Positions 11,460 through 21,570 of a stretch of 64,000 bases of DNA are shown here, piece by piece. Source of the stretch: Rhinopomastus cyanomelas. Its lineage: Eukaryota > Chordata > Aves > Bucerotiformes > Rhinopomastidae. The first letter of the stretch is position 1. Each line of letters opens with the position of its first letter. The translations under genes were made by a program, and so were the position numbers. The DNA lies in the NCBI GenBank assembly GCA_013400115.1, contig VXBP01004147.1:1-64000 (forward strand), read 5' to 3'. The notes below the pieces were generated by a model. The model saw only the letters and a list, made by a program, of their open reading frames with translations. It did no database searches and had not been told where the DNA came from.

Positions 11460-12326
11460 CTAGGTGCAGGCCTCCGACCAGACCCTGTCCCATTGACCAC
11501 CACTCTGTCTTCTATCCTGCAGCCAGTTCACAATCCACCTCACTACCTGATCATCTAGACCACACTGCCTCAGTTTGGCTACGAGAATGCTGTGTGAGAC
11601 TGGACCAAATGTCTTACGGAAGCCAAGATAGACTACATCCACCACTCTGCCATCATCTGTCCACCCGGTTATGCCCTCATAAAAGGCTATCAGGCTGGTC
11701 AAGAATGACTTCACCTTGGTGAAGCCATGCTGACTTTCTTTAATGATCTCCTTGTCCTTGATATGCCTAGAGACAACATCTAGGATAAATTGTTCCATCG
11801 CCTTTCCTGGGATGGAGGTGAGGCTGACCTGTCTATAGTTACCTGGGTCCTCCTTCTTTCCTTTTTTGAAAATTTGAGTGACATTTGCTATCCTCCAGTC
11901 CCCAGGCACTTCTCCTGATCCCCATGACTTAGCAAAGGTGATGGAGAGTGGCCTAGCAGTGACTTCCACCTTCTCCCTTAGTACACGCGGGTGCATCCCA
12001 TCTGGGCCCATGGAGTTTTTTACATTCAGTTTGCTCAACTCATCCCTAACCCAGTCCTCATCAACCAAGACAAGCTCCTTTCTTGCCTCAACTTCCTTTG
12101 GAGCTTCAGCAGTCTGGAGCTTTGTATCAACACAGCCCCCAGAAGTACAGACAGAGGCAAAGAAAGTGTTGAGTATCTCTGCTTTCTCTGTATCCTCTGT
12201 CTCCAGGGCACCCACCTCATTCAGCAGGGGGCCTACATTGCCTCTAGTTTTGTTTTTACCTGCAATGTATTTGAAGAAGCCCTTTTTGTGGCCCTTGACC
12301 TCTTTTGCAAGGTTTAATTCTAAGGA
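11460..12326 (-). pseudogene. CR1 ORF2 remnant: linker and RT fingers/palm
   Basis: Minus-strand open segment of about 290 codons. It reads through the linker (LAKEVKGHKKGFFKYI), the RT fingers block with NSMGPDGMHPRVL, DWRIANVTQIFKKGKKEDPG, the motif-1/2 region (NYRQVSLTSIPGKAMEQ), SQHGFTK, and motif A. Motif A reads VVYLGFRKTFGP, whereas the CR1 consensus has aspartate at the first glycine position, so a metal-binding aspartate is missing. The frame ends at a TAG near 11460, while the homologous reading continues in another frame (SGVSQG), so a 1-base indel separates it from the downstream part. Confidence 0.85.
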
Positions 12327-12328
12327 AT

Positions 12329-12329
12329 N
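12329..12329. other. single ambiguous base (N) at a CR1 strand switch
   Basis: Left of the N is minus-strand CR1 ORF2 linker; right of it is plus-strand CR1 C-terminus/3' UTR. The N therefore lies exactly on a junction between two oppositely oriented elements. Confidence 0.95.
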
Positions 12330-12490
12330 AGAGCACTGGAACAGGTTGTCCAGGGTGGTTGTGGAGTCATCTTCACTGGAGTTGTTCAAAACCTGCCTGG
12401 ATATGTTCCTGTGTGAGTTGGTCTAGATGATCTGTCAAGGTCCCTTCCAGTTCCTAATGGTTGTATGACTCTATGCTTCTATGATTCTAT
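12330..12490 (+). mobile_element. CR1 LINE 3' end fragment
   Basis: It begins abruptly in AGAGCACTGGAACAGGTTG (EHWNRL of ORF2), continues through TGTGTGAGTTGGTCTAGATG and AGGTCCCTTCCAGTTCC, and ends in TATGCTTCTATGATTCTAT. It lies directly against the N and the opposite-strand copy. Confidence 0.92.
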
Positions 12491-12970
12491 TTCTGTCACC
12501 TGGCTGTACCCACAGCTATCAGAGAGTTTGTTTTAAACTATGAGGTATTTTGGCAGTACACCTCACTTGTGTCAGAGCTCGCCATCCCACCCAGAGCTCT
12601 GCTGTAGACTCTCACAAGTACAAGGAAAGAGACCCATTGTGTTTTAGCAGTCCAGTAAACACCTAGCAATGCACAAACCAACCCTGTTTTTCAGCGTGGT
12701 GCTTCTACATACTTTCACCAGATAAGCCTTCTACTGCTAAACTGGCTGAAATGAATGCAGCACGTTGTTACAAGGTTCCTTATGAACAACATGGATTTGA
12801 AGAAAAGACTTTTCAGAGAGAAAAAATAATTAGAGAGATCTAGATTCACTCTCCAGTCTGTCCTGGACAATGGGCACGACTTGACTCTGCCACCTCAGGA
12901 AGCAGGCAAGGAACAACAACAAATGAATCATCTGTACAGATTAAAATAAGTTGACAAACTTGAACTGGTT
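12491..12970. other. unique sequence, nothing recognised
   Basis: No gene or repeat recognised. The right end (about 12840-12970) may hold decayed sequence of the next CR1 but the match is not convincing. Confidence 0.4.
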
Positions 12971-13190
12971 TCAAGTTAGAGAAAGGCAGATTTAATTGCA
13001 TGTTAGGAAGAAATTCTTTGTCAGGAAGGTGGTTGAACAGTGGTACAAGTTGCCCAGGAAGGTGGTTGAGTCCCCATCCCTGGAGATACTCAAGGTGAGG
13101 CTGAACAGGGCCCTGGGCAACCTGATCTAGTTGATGTCCCTGTTCTCTGCAGAGGGGTTTGACATACTGGGCCATTCTACTATACCATGA
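12971..13190 (+). mobile_element. CR1 LINE 3' fragment with shortened 3' UTR
   Basis: GAGAAAGGCAGATTTAATTG, TTAGGAAGAAATTCTTTG, AAGGTGGTTGAACAGTGG and GGGCAACCTGATCTAGTTGA follow in CR1 order. The 3' UTR is missing the usual GATGACCTTTGGAGGTCCC part and jumps to CCATTCTACTATACCATGA, a decayed tail. Same subfamily as 15701-16229 and 36697-36955. Confidence 0.88.
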
Positions 13191-13621
13191 CTAAAGTGAG
13201 TGTCAGACTGACTCTCACAAGGCATCATCTTGCAAAACTGATTGAACACCCATGAAACAGCATCTATGCATCCAGTTTCACCTTCAAGTTTTAACAGGTC
13301 AGCATACATTTGGCATAACACGATGACCCATAACTTGCAGCAGCTCAGAAGCCACAGAAGTCACTTCTCCAGTAGTCAGGCACCTGCCATGTGGTGCCAA
13401 ATCCACCTTTCCCCTGTGGGTGGCAACATTTGAATCACTCAGGTTTAACCCAGGATCACAGACACAAGGGACCTTGAAATTACATGCTCTCCCCTTGCCT
13501 TTCTTCTGCTTTGCAAACAGGGAATGCTGTCACGATGCCTCTGGGCAACGGGTTATGCCTGATATCACACTGTGAAGCAATCACGACTCAAAGCTGGGCG
13601 TTGTTTTTGCCAGCACCCAAT
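13191..13621. other. unique sequence, nothing recognised
   Basis: No gene, repeat or RNA recognised between a plus-strand and a minus-strand CR1. Confidence 0.45.
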
Positions 13622-13877
13622 AATCATAGAATCACTCAAGTTGGAGGAGACCTACAAGATCATTCAGTCCAACTGTCAAACCACCCCGACCCTGCCCACT
13701 AAACTTTGTTCCCAGGACCACATCTACTCACTTTTTTAACCCCTTCAGCGACATTGACTCCACCACCTCTCCGGGTAGCCTGTTTGAGTACTTCACCACT
13801 CTTTCAGTGAAGAAATTTTTCCTAATGTTTAACCTGAACCTCCCCTGGCACAACTTCAGGCTGTTTCCTCTTGTCCT
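13622..13877 (-). mobile_element. CR1 LINE 3' fragment, minus strand
   Basis: On the plus strand it opens with AATCATAGAATCACTCAAG, then CAAGATCATTCAGTCCAACTG and the reversed ORF2 C-terminus (CTCCGGGTAGCCTG, TCAGTGAAGAAATTTTTCC, TTTCCTCTTGTCCTA). It runs straight into an AAT microsatellite, where CR1 homology stops. Confidence 0.9.
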
Positions 13878-13920
13878 AAATAATAATAATAGTAATAATA
13901 ATAATAGTAATAATAACAAT
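13878..13920. repeat. (AAT)n microsatellite with AGT interruptions
   Basis: Imperfect AAT array with AGT/AAC variants, lying at the truncated 5' edge of the minus-strand CR1. It gives a long poly-leucine stretch in a spurious minus-strand frame. Confidence 0.93.
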
Positions 13921-15700
13921 GCCTCCAGCATCTCCTTCTTGCTTGCTCCAAGGAACCAACAGGGAAACAGCCAGCAGTTTCCCCCAGGCCCAGCTCTGAG
14001 ATGATCCAGGGACATGAAATGAAAAACTATTTTTTCATCCTATTGTCTCCCTGTGCAGTCAAAAACAAATCCAGCTTCATGTAGGACAAATGCTTCTCTA
14101 CTAACAAGACCACTATAGTGCCAATAATTTATGGTTTATACACATCACAAATGGTACATCTGTCAAAGATTTTGCAGGTAGTAGATTCTACTTTTTAGAA
14201 AAATAATGTTAGTTTGGATTTGCAGACAAATCTCTTGGTGCAGATCCATTGTTTATTATAAATATTAGTTTCCTTTTAAAAACTTCTGCAATGGTAGTTA
14301 TTGGAGCGACAGCAGAAAACCCAGCAGTGGTCTGTGTAACATGATGAGGCTGCAGTCAGCAGCCCCACCTTTGTCTGCAGGAGGACGCAGCTTTATGGCT
14401 TCCATCTAGAAGTTACTACAAAATTATAAATTGACTCCTGGCATTTAGTATCTCGGACGATTACCATTGTCATTCTGACACTTTTACAAACCAAAAGGGA
14501 GGACACGCTTGCCTAAAATAAAGCTGGAATTTGATTACATCGAGCGGAACTGCCCTGCTTCCAGTGGTTTGAAAAAGCAGTCTCCAAGGTCTGAACCCAC
14601 CTGCCTTGGAGACAGTCGCAGTGTGTTTCCAGAGCATCATCCTCCCTGCAGTGTGCAACATTCAGGGTGCTCCTGCATGTGACAGATGGTGAATAGCACA
14701 GTGAATGCACTGCCCCAGTCATCACACGGCTTTTGGACAAACAGCCCTCCGGATGAGTAGCACTGGAAGATGGAATGCAAAGATGGGGTGATGGTGGCTA
14801 CTAACGCCGATATGCACTTGCACGCCTGCTTTTGAACATTTGCTGTGATTCTCAGAACTGGACATAAAGCTGCACTTGGATTGCTAATAAGTGCCATCCA
14901 AAATGCAACTGTCATCTCAGCATTTTGCTGTGCTGATCGGGTTGTGCCTTCTGAGCAAAGCAGCATCCTGCCCTCGACAGAAAGCCCTGTTTATCACATG
15001 GAGATGCAATAAAAATAACAAATGTCCAGAGTAAACCTAATTCACTGTGCTACTTAGTATTTGAAATACATAAACATGTCAAGCAAAAGACCTCTAATAG
15101 ACCCTTTTATCCTGGTAATAGTGTACATATAATTTTCCTCTCATTAGTACAAAAACCACCTAGGGAACTATCAGGCCATCCTTCATCCATTTAATCTGCA
15201 TTAGTTTACTTTTACCTTGTTTTTAATCTGCTTTCCCTCAAGGTATTTTGAATAAATCAATAGAAATACATGATTGTTTAATGATTTTTAGAAGAGCTCC
15301 CTTTGGTCACAGCTGCATGATTTAGAATGACTAATGCCACTTTTTACAATTGATCCCACTCTGCACGGCCCATCCATTCCTGCCATGGCTGGCCAAAGCA
15401 ACAAGGTCCTCCACAGTAAAGGGAGGGGCCAGTTTAAAGGGATCAAGGAGTGTCACCAACAGCTTGGAGGGGAAAAAAGTGAGGGAATAAAATACTCCAA
15501 ATAGATGGTCTTCATTTTCAGCAATAGGCTCCAGCTGCCTACCGAAGCTCAATGCTGCAGCCTCATGATGCCTCTCACATACCTGGGGACTTTGCGTGCA
15601 CCATGGCACTTTGCTCCTCAAAGCATCCAAGGGTGACAGAGGGGCAGCAAGAGAAGTATGAGGGTCTGAGTATAAGAGGGGATTCTGCTCCTTTGCTTTG
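13921..15700. other. unique sequence; AT-rich candidate conserved block at about 15000-15320
   Basis: No gene or repeat recognised. The segment 15000-15320 is AT-rich with homeodomain-type motifs (CATTTAATCTGCATTAG, AATAAATCAATAG, TTTAATGATTTTTAG) and is simple-repeat free, so it could be a conserved enhancer. The part 13921-14010 just right of the microsatellite shows no CR1 homology that I can see. Confidence 0.35.
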
Positions 15701-16229
15701 CCCTGCTGAGACCTCAACTGGAGTCCTGCATCCAGCTCTGGAGCCCTCTGTATGGGAAGGACAGGGACCAGATGAAACAGGTCCAGAGGAGGCCGTGAAA
15801 ATGATCAGGGGGCTGGAGGCCTTCTGCTACAAGGACAGGCTAAAGGAATTGGGGTTGTTCAGCCTGCAGAAGAGAAGGCTCCAGGGGGATCTGATAGTGA
15901 GCTTCCAGTCCCTGAAAGGGGCTACATGAAGGCTGCAGAGGGATGGTTTTACAAAGGCCTGGAGTGATAGGATGAGGGGCAATGACTTCACATGAGAGAA
16001 AGGCAGATTGAAATGGGTTGTTAGGAAGAAGTTCATTAGCAGGAGCAGGGTTGAACACTGGAACATGTTGCCCAGGGAGGTAGTTGATGTCCAGTCCCCG
16101 GAGATTTTCAAGATGAGGCTGGTCAAGGCTCTGGGCAACCTGATCTAGTGAAGGATGTCCCTGATCCCTGCACAGGGGTTGAATGACAGGACCTTTGGAG
16201 GTCTCTTCCTAGGCTATTCTGTAATTCCA
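15701..16229 (+). mobile_element. CR1 LINE 3' fragment
   Basis: It starts in the RT C-terminal region (CCCTGCTGAGACCTCAACTG, GGAGTCCTGCATCCAGCTC), passes AAGGAATTGGGGTTGTTCAG, and continues to GGGCAACCTGATCTAGTGA, the 3' UTR GACCTTTGGAGGTCTCTTCC and a decayed ATTCTGTAATTCC tail. Several stops and indels break the frame, which points to an old copy. Confidence 0.9.
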
Positions 16230-18400
16230 CTAGTACAGCATGAGGGTTTTCTGACACTGGGATGTTAGAGTCAAATATGGACACACATGCTTGCTGAAGC
16301 TCAGTGTACAACCAGCACTTTCTTGTTTAAAAACAGAGGCAAACCCCTTCTGATTTAACGTGCACAGGTCTGGTCAGTTCTAGCTTCCACCTCTTTATAA
16401 TCTCAAAGCCACTTTGTTAAAGCTGTGAAGATGAACTATCACTGAAAAGGGGTATTATATCTGCTTATCCCATTTACCACTAAGAAGTGTGGTAGTGTGT
16501 GTGTAAAACCAGGACTGGGATTAAGGGAGTTCATAGCCATGCACATTTCTGCCACTGAGCTGCTGCCTGACAAGGTACATATCATCCTCAGTTCTGTTTC
16601 ACATCTCATCAGTTGTCTTATCTCGTTTCAGAGGGTATACATTTCCCCAAAAAACCTCCTAACCCATATTACTACATTTTAACAGATCTCTAAGCACAGC
16701 AGAGTCCCAGAGTCTGTTAGAACGTCTGGACACTCGATGCAAATAGTGATAGGTACAACATAAACTTACTTTGTTGTCATCATGGGGGAAATAAACACAG
16801 TTAGCAAGTGCCTAGTCCAGTGTTCTGTGCCCTGACCACAGTCTTCTCCCAAGAATGAGACTAGATGCCTTTATAGCAGCTTTTCAACACTCAGCTGGTA
16901 CCAGGAACAAACTCATGTGTCCCTCTCTTCAGTGATACTCAGCATGCAGGCTGTCATATAAGTGCAGAAGCTATGGGTAGAAGCTATCTGAAGTCTAAAG
17001 GTATCCACCCTGGGGCTGAGGATACAGCTAGCACCTCTTACACACTCATGTCACCTGTAAAAGGACAAGAAGCTCTTGCTGAGGGTTATGTCTTTGTCAA
17101 TAAAGGTTAATGAAGCCACACTAGAGGTGGTGGCTGCCTTCTGCCAGCCCACTTTCTGCTGGAGTTAGGACCACTGCCACCAATGTTGGTTTTGCAGGGT
17201 TGTTTTGAGTTGTCAGCACAGGGCACAGAGAACTGCAAAGGGACTATCAGCAGGATCACTAGGAAGCCAAATATTTCAGAAGGGTAAATTCACAGGACAC
17301 AAGTCCCCAAAACCTTTTCTGCCCCTGGTCTTGTCTCTTAAAACACAGATGGACTCTGGATTAGCACACATATAAAATTCAGCAGCCTGGTTAAGATTAA
17401 ATATGCCCTGTTGTTGCCAGTTGTGAGACTGGGTGATGTGTGAGCGCCTTGACACACGGACCAGCACTACATCAACACTCAAAGCTGACACTGCTGCAGC
17501 ACTACATGAAAAACTGGTGGTTAACTACAATAAGTTAAAAATCTCCTTTAATCAGGACACTGAAAGTGATTGAGACAAGCTGTCTGAGAGTCCTTACAAA
17601 ATGACAAGGTACAGAAGACACTACATGGTTTACGGTGAATAATCTATCGCTCTAGGGTTTCTAAGTTGACGGCAGTCCACCAAAGACTATCAAGAAGGCA
17701 GGCAGCTGAAAACTAGTCTAGCATTTGTTATGCTATTATCAGCTTACTTAATCAGTTTCCAAAGCTTTTTAAAAGAAGGCAAGGAATTTTGGGGAGATAG
17801 AGAGCTCTCACCTAAAGCTCAGAACAGCATGATGGTGTGGAAGTTAGAAAGCTCTGGGGTTTCAGGAAAGGTACCTACATTCTGCACTGGGAGTCTCCTC
17901 AGCATGCAGGAGGAGGCAAAGAGCAAAGCCACAGTCAGTCACTGTCAGTACTTTCCCTTTTCAGCTTGTCTCCATGAAAGGCAGGTAGAGGTTTTAGTAA
18001 GAGAAAGTCGACGTTTCTGCCTACATGCAGAGTTCCACAAAATGCTGAAAAGTCCTTGGTAGTGGGAGGTGTTGGGGAAGGAGTGTGCATATAAAGCAGC
18101 ACAGCAAGAAAACTGGCAAAAGACAATAGAATCTGTGTGTAGAATTACAGCAAAACACTTGGAATAAGGCTTTCTGGTCCACTCAAGAGCTGTTTATCAA
18201 TACCCACTACTGGATGGTGGGGTTTTTAGATAATATCTACCGCTCAGCACTAAAATAACCTCAATGCTATGGTTTGCATTAAACTGTCTAATGCTAAACA
18301 ATATATTGCCTACTCACACTTGCAAGAAGACTGTCAGGCTGCTCTAATTTTATTTCTTTAAAAGAATTACCTTTTTACCTACACTATACCTCACTGGGAT
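16230..18400. other. unique sequence, nothing recognised
   Basis: About 2.2 kb without CR1, RNA gene or recognisable exon. The longest open frame (17730-18062, plus) has no known motif and no supporting context. Confidence 0.45.
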
Positions 18401-18876
18401 CAGTGTCAAGCACCTCAATACAAGACATCGAGGGGCTAGAGTGATCCAGAGAAAGGAAAATATCTTGGTGAAGGATCTAAAGAACAAACCTTGTGAGGAG
18501 TGGTTGAAGGAGCAAGGGCTGTTTAGTTTGAAGAAAAGGAGGATAAAGGGAGACTTATTGCTGTCTACAATTATCTGAAAGGAAGGTGTAGAGAGATGTG
18601 GGCCAGACCCTTCTTACAAGGATCAAGTGATAACACAAGAAAAAGTGGCCACAGGTTGCATCAGGGCAAGTTTAGGTTGGACATGAGGAAAAAATTTCTT
18701 GCTGAAAGGAGTCGTCAGACCCTGCAGGGGGGTTGAATAGTGATTTCTGGATGTGGTCAAGAGTTGTGGAGATCTGGAGTTTAGGGACAAGGTTTAGCGA
18801 TGGCCTTGGGACAGCTAGGATAGTGGTTGGACTCTATAGTCTTAGAGGTCTTTTCCAACCTAAATCATTCTGTCAT
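18401..18876 (+). mobile_element. CR1 LINE 3' fragment
   Basis: It starts near AGCACCTCAATACAAGACAT of the RT C-terminal region, passes GGGCTGTTTAGTTTGAAGAA and AGGTTGGACATGAGGAAAAA, and ends in the 3' UTR with GATGGCCTTGGGACAGCTAG, GGTCTTTTCCAACCTAAATC and ATTCTGTCATT. It faces the long minus-strand copy at 18911 with only about 35 bases between their 3' ends. Confidence 0.92.
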
Positions 18877-20239
18877 TGCCTGCCACAGTGCTCAAGTGCT
18901 CTATCAACTTGATAGAATCATGGTATCATTAGGGATTGGAAGGCACCTCGAAAGATCATCTAGTCCAATCCCCCTGACACAGCAGGATCACATAAACCAA
19001 GCCGCACAGGAGCATGTCCAGGTGGGCTTTAAACATCTGCAGAGAAGGAGACTCCACAATCCCCCCCGGGCAGCCAGTTCAAATACTCTGTTATCCTCAC
19101 TGTGAAGAAGATCCTTCTGATATTTATATGGAACCTCCTATGTTCCATTTTAAACCCATTGGCACTTGTCCTATCACTAGAAGACATTGAGAAGAGCCTG
19201 GCTTCATCCTTCTGACACCCAGCCCTCACATATTAATAGACATTAATGTGGTCACACCTCAGTCTCCTCTTCACCAAGCTAAAGAGAACCAGCTCCCTCA
19301 GCTTTTCCTCATAAGGAAGGTATTCTACTTCCTCCATCATCTTTGTGTCTCTAAGCTGGACAATACTCCAGCAGCTCTGTGTCCCTCTTGAACTGAGGGG
19401 CGCAGAACTGGACACAATACTCCAGATGCGATCTCACCAGTGCAGAGTAGATGGAGAGGAAAATCTCTCTCCGTCTGCTAACCACATCCATTATGATCCA
19501 CCCCAGGATGTCATCGGCCCTCTTGGCCATGGGGGCACATTGCTGGCTCATGCTCATCCTGCTGTCCACTAGGACCCCCAGGTCCCTCTGTCTAAAATTG
19601 CTCTCCAACAGGTCAGTCCCCAGCCTATACTAGTACCTGGGGTTGTTCCTGCCCACGTGCAAGACTGTACACTTACCCTTGTTCTACTTCATTACGTTTC
19701 TCCCTGCCCAGCTCTCCAGCCTGTCCAGGTCTCACTGACTGGCAGCACAGTCTGCTGGGGTGTCGGCGACACCACCCTCTGTCTCCAGGGCACCCACCTC
19801 ATTCAGCAGGGGGCCTACATTGCCTCTAGTTTTGTTATTACCTGCAATGTATTTGAAGAAGCTCTTTTTGTTGCCCTTAACCTCTCTTGCAAGGTTTAAT
19901 GCCAAGGAGGCCTTGACTTTCCTAGTTCATCCCTACATTCTCTCACCAGAGCCTTATAATCACCCCAAGTGGCCACCCCCTCCTTCCATGACCTATAGGC
20001 TTGCTTCTTCCTCTTCAGTTTACCCAGCACTTCCCTGTTAAACCACGCAGGTCTTCTGGCTCCCTTCCTTGACTTCTTTCCTGTTGGAATGCTCTTACCT
20101 TGGGCTTCAAAGTAGTGGTCTTTGAACGTTAACCAAGTCTCTCGGGCCCCTTTACCTGCCAGTACCCTGTCCCATGGGATTTCTCCCAGAAATTACTTGA
20201 AAAGGCCAGAGTTGGCCCTCCTGAAGTCAGGGTTGTGAT

Positions 20240-20875
20240 TCTGCTAGCTATTCTGTTCCTACCACACGAGACCCTGAGCTCCACCATCTCATGGTCACTG
20301 CAACCAAGGCTGCCCTCAGTCTTCACTGCTTCAACCAGACCCTTCTTGCTGGTGGCTACAAGATCCAGCAGTGCTTCTCTCCTAGTGGGCTCCTCCACCA
20401 TTTACATCAGGAAGTTGTCACCAATGCACTGGAGGAACCTCCTGGACTGTGGGTGGCTGGCTGAGTAGTCTTCCTGCAAACATCAGGGGAGTTAAAATGC
20501 CCCATGAGAACCAAGGCCTATAGCTGTGATTCTGCTGCCAGCTGCCTGTAGAAGACCTCATCAACTTCCTCATTCTCATCTGGTGGCCTGTAATAGACAC
20601 CCACAACCGTCTCACCCATGCCAGCCTGTCTCTTGATCCGCACCCACAAACTCTCAACTGCCTCTTCATTCACCCCTGGACAGAACTCAATACCTTCCAG
20701 TTGCTCCTCCACCCCGTCTTGCTGACCTGTCCCTCCTGAAAAGGGCACAGTCATCCATGCTCACATTCCAGTAATATGAGCTGTCCCACCAGGTCTCTGT
20801 AATTGCCACCAGATCGTAATCACCTGACTGGACACACATTTGTAACTCCTCCTGCTTGTTCCCCATCCTGTGCAT
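20240..20875 (-). pseudogene. CR1 ORF2 remnant: APE-type endonuclease
   Basis: In pieces on the minus strand: an N-terminal segment with DLVAITETWWDSS (glutamate near 20795 corresponds to the catalytic Glu of AP endonucleases), then the MDDCALFRRDR region, VVGVYYRPPDENEE, and GSLGCSDHEMVEL with the SDH motif at bases 20291-20299 holding the catalytic Asp-His pair. In CR1 this domain nicks the target DNA to prime reverse transcription. The domain is split over three frames, so no full-length product is possible. Confidence 0.85.
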
Positions 20876-20952
20876 TGATGTGCAGGAATTTCAGGGAGCA
20901 AGCTGAGTGCTCTGATTTCACCCTAGGATGGTGGGAGGCCTCATGGTCTTCA

Positions 20953-21375
20953 TCAAGACCAGATCACTGTCTCACTGGTGCCCACCCACCAAAAAATCTC
21001 ACCCCACTTTAAATTTAGTTTAAAGCCCTTTGAATATGCCTTGCCAGTTCCTGCCCCAGAACCCTTTCCCTTTGGAGATAAACCTTTCCCACGTGTTACT
21101 GTCAGGTCTGATGTCCTATAAACCCAGCTGTTACCAAAGAACCCAAAGCCCTGCCTGTAGCACCAGTCTGGTAGCCAGGCGTTTATGGACTGTATCCTAT
21201 TCCAGCCTATGTCCTCACCCGAAAATGGAAGTAATGAGGAGAACATCATTTGTGCCTCAGGCTCTTTTACCAAACGTCCTAATGCCTTAAAGTCTTTCCT
21301 CATTCCCCTCAGGCTACGAATACAGCTTCCTCCCCGCCTGCCTGAATGATCAGCAGTGGGTAGTAGTCCCAACAC
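20953..21375 (-). pseudogene. CR1 ORF1 remnant: C-terminal esterase-like segment
   Basis: A 140-codon minus-strand open segment includes SLRGMRKDFKALGRLVKEPE, FSSLLPFSGEDIGWNRIQ, INAWLPDWCYRQGFGFFGN and a C-terminal GKGLSPKGKG. This layout (alpha-helix, VMFSSILP-type strand, NxWL..WC..xGF.F, then a DGxHLSxxGK-type end) is what I know from the SGNH-hydrolase/esterase domain of ORF1 in CR1/L3-type LINEs. The final block has lost the DGxHL catalytic Asp/His pattern. The assignment rests on pattern memory rather than a search. Confidence 0.6.
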
Positions 21376-21378
21376 TCA

Positions 21379-21488
21379 GCTTCAGAAGAATAACTTCAGC
21401 TTGTGATAGCTGTATACAGAGAACTTCAGGAGGATGCTGAAGAGAGCTTGCCAAGTGACACTGAAAAAACAAAGACACAAAATAAGGG
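21379..21488. other. short unique spacer between two minus-strand CR1 pieces
   Basis: No clear homology. It may be decayed ORF1 or 5' UTR of the upstream CR1. Confidence 0.35.
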
Positions 21489-21570
21489 AATCACAGAATG
21501 GCTTGGGTTGGAAGGGACCTTGAAGTTTATCCAATTTCATGCTCTGTAGGCAAGGATACCTCCTGTAGAG
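21489..21570 (-). mobile_element. CR1 LINE 3' tip, minus strand
   Basis: AATCACAGAATGGCTTGGGT, then TTGGAAGGGACCTTGAAG and TTTATCCAATTTCATGCTCTG match the inverted 3' UTR of an older CR1 subfamily. Homology fades after about 21570. Confidence 0.8.

Larger units (their letters stand above)
10477..12328 (-). mobile_element. CR1 LINE, 1.85-kb 5'-truncated copy with reverse transcriptase
   Basis: Second longest CR1 in the window, on the minus strand. From right to left it holds the endonuclease-RT linker, the RT palm, the thumb/C-terminal region and the 3' UTR, which ends at 10477 in inverted ATTCTGTG-type repeats (TCACAGAATCACAGAA). Reading of the family: ORF2 would perform target-primed reverse transcription in the nucleus. 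This copy is dead: it has lost ORF1 and endonuclease, has a frameshift and stop near 11430-11462, and carries a substituted motif A. The copy stops exactly at the N at 12329, where a plus-strand CR1 3' end begins. Confidence 0.95.
18911..21378 (-). mobile_element. CR1 LINE, 2.5-kb copy with ORF1 end, endonuclease and deleted RT core
   Basis: Longest CR1 here, on the minus strand. From right to left: ORF1 C-terminus with an SGNH-esterase-like segment (about 20953-21375), APE-type endonuclease (about 20240-20875), linker (about 19790-20230), then a jump directly to the RT C-terminal region (about 19233-19770), the ORF2 C-terminus (about 19029-19230) and the 3' UTR ending at 18911. The RT fingers, palm and catalytic motif C are absent. 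The jump at about 19775 reads GACACCACCCTCTGTCTCC and joins sequences lying about 845 bases apart in the copy at 10477-12328. Frameshifts and stops make it dead. Confidence 0.93.

Noticed and set aside
11878..12426. Plus-strand 182-codon open frame
   Set aside because: It is the antisense shadow of the CR1 reverse transcriptase and crosses the N and the strand switch at 12329.
13728..14015. Minus-strand frame with poly-leucine
   Set aside because: The leucine run is the AAT microsatellite read in one frame; only the C-terminal part is CR1.
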